Source of the DNA: Reticulitermes lucifugus | Taxonomy: Eukaryota > Arthropoda > Insecta > Blattodea > Rhinotermitidae | Direction: 5' to 3' | Assembly: GCA_026260175.1 (NCBI GenBank) | Contig: JAKCWW010003912.1 | Span: forward strand, 461-44,574 | DNA: 44,114 bases | Shown: positions 41,769 through 44,114 of the stretch, one piece after another | Numbering within the stretch: position 1 is the first letter of the stretch | Layout: every line of letters begins with the position of its first letter | Notes under the pieces: model-generated | Seen by the model: the letters and a program-made list of their open reading frames with translations, nothing else | What the model was told of the DNA's origin: nothing | Database searches by the model: none | Position numbers and translations under genes: made by a program

Positions 41769-42741
41769 TACAAAGATGCACGGTGAATATAAAGTGAAGT
41801 TAATAATTAGTATGTTGTGAACATTTTATTTAGTGTTTCTTCTAACTGTATGTGATCACATTTTCAATTATTCAGCGCTATGTGCTCACACGGTTATCGC
41901 TTTATGCATGAAGCGGGTGCAAATCACCAACACTACGGTGGACAAAAATCGCCAGACGCAATATACAACCCGGTTACGCTTACGTGGCAGCCAGATCAGA
42001 TTGTTACCTGGCAACCAGATCAGAGAATGAGAAAAGCTGGGAAGATGAAGGGATTTTATATACTAGGAGAAATCTGAAAAAATAAAAAATGCTGCGCCAC
42101 TCTCATCTCTGGAACTGAACACGCTTTTTGGGGGGCAGACAGTGATGGAATGATGGAAAATATTACACTTTCTTTTTTCTGGAATTCTCTTGCCTGCACA
42201 TTCTGACCGGATGTCCTCTGGATATGGAAATGTGTAACTCGTCGAGAATCAGATGATATAGAATGAGGGATAAAACGTACCTGAAGGGAAAAGAAGAAAG
42301 AATTATGTCCAGGACACGACGGTGCGGTGGGTGGATGGGTGGGGGGGGGGACTTCAAACTACGCCAACACATTTGAGGCGACGTCAGCGTTTGTTCTTAT
42401 GGTATACAACGACGTTACTTCAACTACACAGCTTTGAATAACGGGAAATATGATGTCGAATGGCGAGAAGAACGAATTTTAACGGGGCTGTACAAACTAC
42501 AAACTGTGGGAGGAAAGCGACCAGTAGCAATTATCAGATACCGTAAATAACGTGATCATCGTCTGTTTTTATATTCTTATGCATAATATAGCAAACTCAA
42601 ACCTCAGGGCAGTCCTTGTGGTACCTGTGGTGGAGAAAGTGGCAATAAAGCGGCTTTATTTCCGAGCAAGTAGGCTTTCTTCTTTCGAATCATCATTCCA
42701 CCTATGCTCCACATTCTTCTGGGACTCTGAAAGAGGCCGCA
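41769..42741. other. Unassigned stretch
   Basis: About 970 bp with a 10-G run at 42341-42350. No gene recognised. Confidence 0.4.
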
Positions 42742-42862
42742 GTACTACGGGACTCACTCACCCCACTGCTAAAAGCTTCAGTACTGCGAGACTCAGCCTC
42801 ACACCTCTGTTACAACAGGCCACAGTGCCAAGAAACTCAGTCTCACCGTACTGCTACAACTA
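42742..42862. repeat. Degenerate tandem repeat, about 40-bp unit
   Basis: Three units begin gtactacgggactcact (42742), gtactgcgagactcagc (42781) and gtgccaagaaactcagt (42825). Each ends with a c-gctacaac-like block. Identity is low. The serine/threonine-rich frame across it is not a recognised gene. Confidence 0.6.
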
Positions 42863-43070
42863 ATATACGGAAAGTACTGTAATCGAAACAAATAATAAAC
42901 AAATAAACAAATATTCAGATGTTTAAGAAAACAAGTTTAATATTACCGAATAAATGCAATTCTTCTCGAGATTGTGGTCTTCCATTTTATGTATAGGCCC
43001 TTAGGGATTGTACTGACCACCACAGCCGAAAAACCTCAAAGCTTATCTGCAGACAGCGGCAAAGTTCACT

Positions 43071-43087
43071 AACTAACTAACTAACTC
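43071..43087. repeat. (CTAA)n run at the 3' edge of an RT copy
   Basis: Four CTAA units directly precede the reversed 3' end of the retrotransposon at 43083. They could be its simple 3' tail on the minus strand, (TTAG)n. Confidence 0.75.
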
Positions 43088-44052
43088 CATGGAGCATTTT
43101 ATGGAACCCGAAGGTTCATTACCGCATTCACAAGAGACCGCCACCTGTCACTAACCCGAGCCATATCAATCCCGTCCATGTCCCCTAATCCCACTTTTTA
43201 AAAATCCATATTAATATGATCTTCCCATCCACGCATGGGTCATCCAAGTGGTCTCCTCCGCTCAGGTCTCCCACCAAAATCCTGTATGCACCTCTCCCCT
43301 CCCCCAAACGTGCTACATGCCCCGCCCACCTCATTCTTCTTTATTTCATCACCCGAATAATATTTGGTGACGAGTACAAATTATAAAGCTCCTCGTTACG
43401 TAGTCTTCTTCACTCTTCTCTTACTTCGTCCCTCTTAGGCTCAAATATCCTCCTCAACACCCTATTCTCGAACACCCTCAGCCAATGTTCCTCCCTCAGT
43501 GTGAGAGACCAAATTTCACACCCATACAATACAACAGGCAAAATTATACTTCTGTATATCTTAATCTTTATATTCTTGGATAGCAAACTGGAAGACAGAA
43601 GATCCTACAACGAATGACAACAAGCATTCCCCGACTTTAATTTGCTCTTAATTTCCTCTTGAATGGAATATCTGAACTTTTCCACTCTTTCAAAGGATTT
43701 ATTATGTATCTTTATGTTGTGATTTTGTCCTGCGTGCTGGTCTTGATATATGGCCATATACTTAGTTTCCTCAGCATTTACTTCTAGACCAATCTCCTTA
43801 TTAGCGACTGCTAAAGCTTCTGTGTTTTTCTTTACAGCATGTATGCTTCCGCCCAATTTATTAACATCATCAGCATAAACTAGAAGCTGATGCCTGCCAC
43901 TTAATTTCAAGCCCTGCTTGTTTTCCTGAACCCTCCTAATGGCATATTCCAAAGTAAAGTTGAAAAGCAATGGCGATAAAGAATCTCCTTGTTTCAACCC
44001 ACTCTTAATAGGAAATGTGTCAGACAAATGTTTGCCTACCCGGACTCTGCTT
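43083..44052 (-). mobile_element. Non-LTR retrotransposon, minus strand, 5'-truncated
   Basis: The same family as 38925-40075 and collinear with it for nearly 1 kb. 43083-43150 carries the 3' block (tttatggaacccgaaggttc). 43380-43500 carries the KRDEV and FENxVLR zones. 43605-44027 is the YADD frame. The copy ends at 44050 (acccggactctgct), where the 39-kb copy continues for another 130 bp. The break point joins a tRNA-like sequence. The gagaagctaa end block of other copies is missing. Confidence 0.88.
43605..44027 (-). pseudogene. RT palm fragment with intact motifs
   Basis: 140 codons, the cleanest RT frame in the window. GLKQGDSLSPLLFN is at residues 10-23 and YADDV at 51-55, separated by FTLEYAIRRVQENKQGLKL. 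Next come EALAVANKEIGLEVNAEETK and KSFERVEKFRY. Compared with the 39-kb copy, nine residues equal to LGTVLTNQN are missing in frame, immediately before SIQEEIKSKLKSG. Motif A and the thumb are not in this frame. It is an incomplete domain in a truncated copy and is therefore scored as a pseudogene. Confidence 0.9.
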
Positions 44053-44114
44053 CGCGGGTTCGATTCCCGATAGTGTCATTGGAATTTTTCATTGACATAA
44101 TCCTTTCGGTCGCA
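44050..44114 (+). repeat. tRNA-like B-box, probable SINE head, runs off the end
   Basis: TTCGCGGGTTCGATTCCCGA at 44051-44070 has a full T-arm (CGGG and CCCG). It is followed by tagtgtcattggaatttttc. It abuts the truncated RT copy exactly. The window ends before the SINE body can be assessed. Confidence 0.6.

Overview
This window looks like intergenic or intronic DNA from a large, repeat-rich arthropod genome. A cockroach or related blattodean insect is the best guess. The guess rests on recognising a non-LTR retrotransposon reverse-transcriptase family and tRNA-derived SINEs that I associate with such genomes, not on a species-specific gene. The DNA is AT-rich. The longest open frames are about 140 codons, and the only frames with recognisable protein similarity are decayed retrotransposon pieces. 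I found no host gene, no convincing exon, no genuine tRNA or rRNA gene, no CRISPR array and no bacterial-type operon or promoter.

Layout. 0-1.1 kb: a short tandem repeat and three copies of one tRNA-derived SINE (SINE-A). 2.3-6.6 kb: half of a foldback element, a decayed + strand RT fragment with an inserted block (2965-4315), a 264-bp foldback element (5123-5386) and two RT scraps. 8.8-10.4 kb: two RT 3' tails flanking a SINE-B copy, then a 300-bp pyrimidine-only-like tract. 11.8-18.3 kb: tRNA-like heads, trinucleotide repeats and RT fragments. 19-21.3 kb: copies of an abundant degenerate repeat (S-repeat) and a roughly 460-bp foldback element. 23-28.6 kb: a duplicated 115-bp block in inverted orientation, S-repeats, SINEs and four minus-strand RT fragments. 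29.9-36.9 kb: SINEs, one isolated foldback arm, an RT tail and two adjacent foldback elements. 38.2-44.1 kb: the best preserved RT copies, both minus strand, plus a near-perfect 56-bp-arm hairpin at 41641-41768.

How the parts relate. The LINE-type RT copies are all truncated or frameshifted, so none looks able to move now. Of about 16 fragments, 13 lie on the minus strand. The SINEs carry internal B-box-like promoters and would have depended on LINE proteins supplied elsewhere. Several otherwise different foldback elements share a compact core: a CATGTTTCG-like half and a TCATCATCAGG-like half around a tiny palindrome. That core and the young hairpin are the most interesting patterns here. 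I did not find a new multi-gene biological system.
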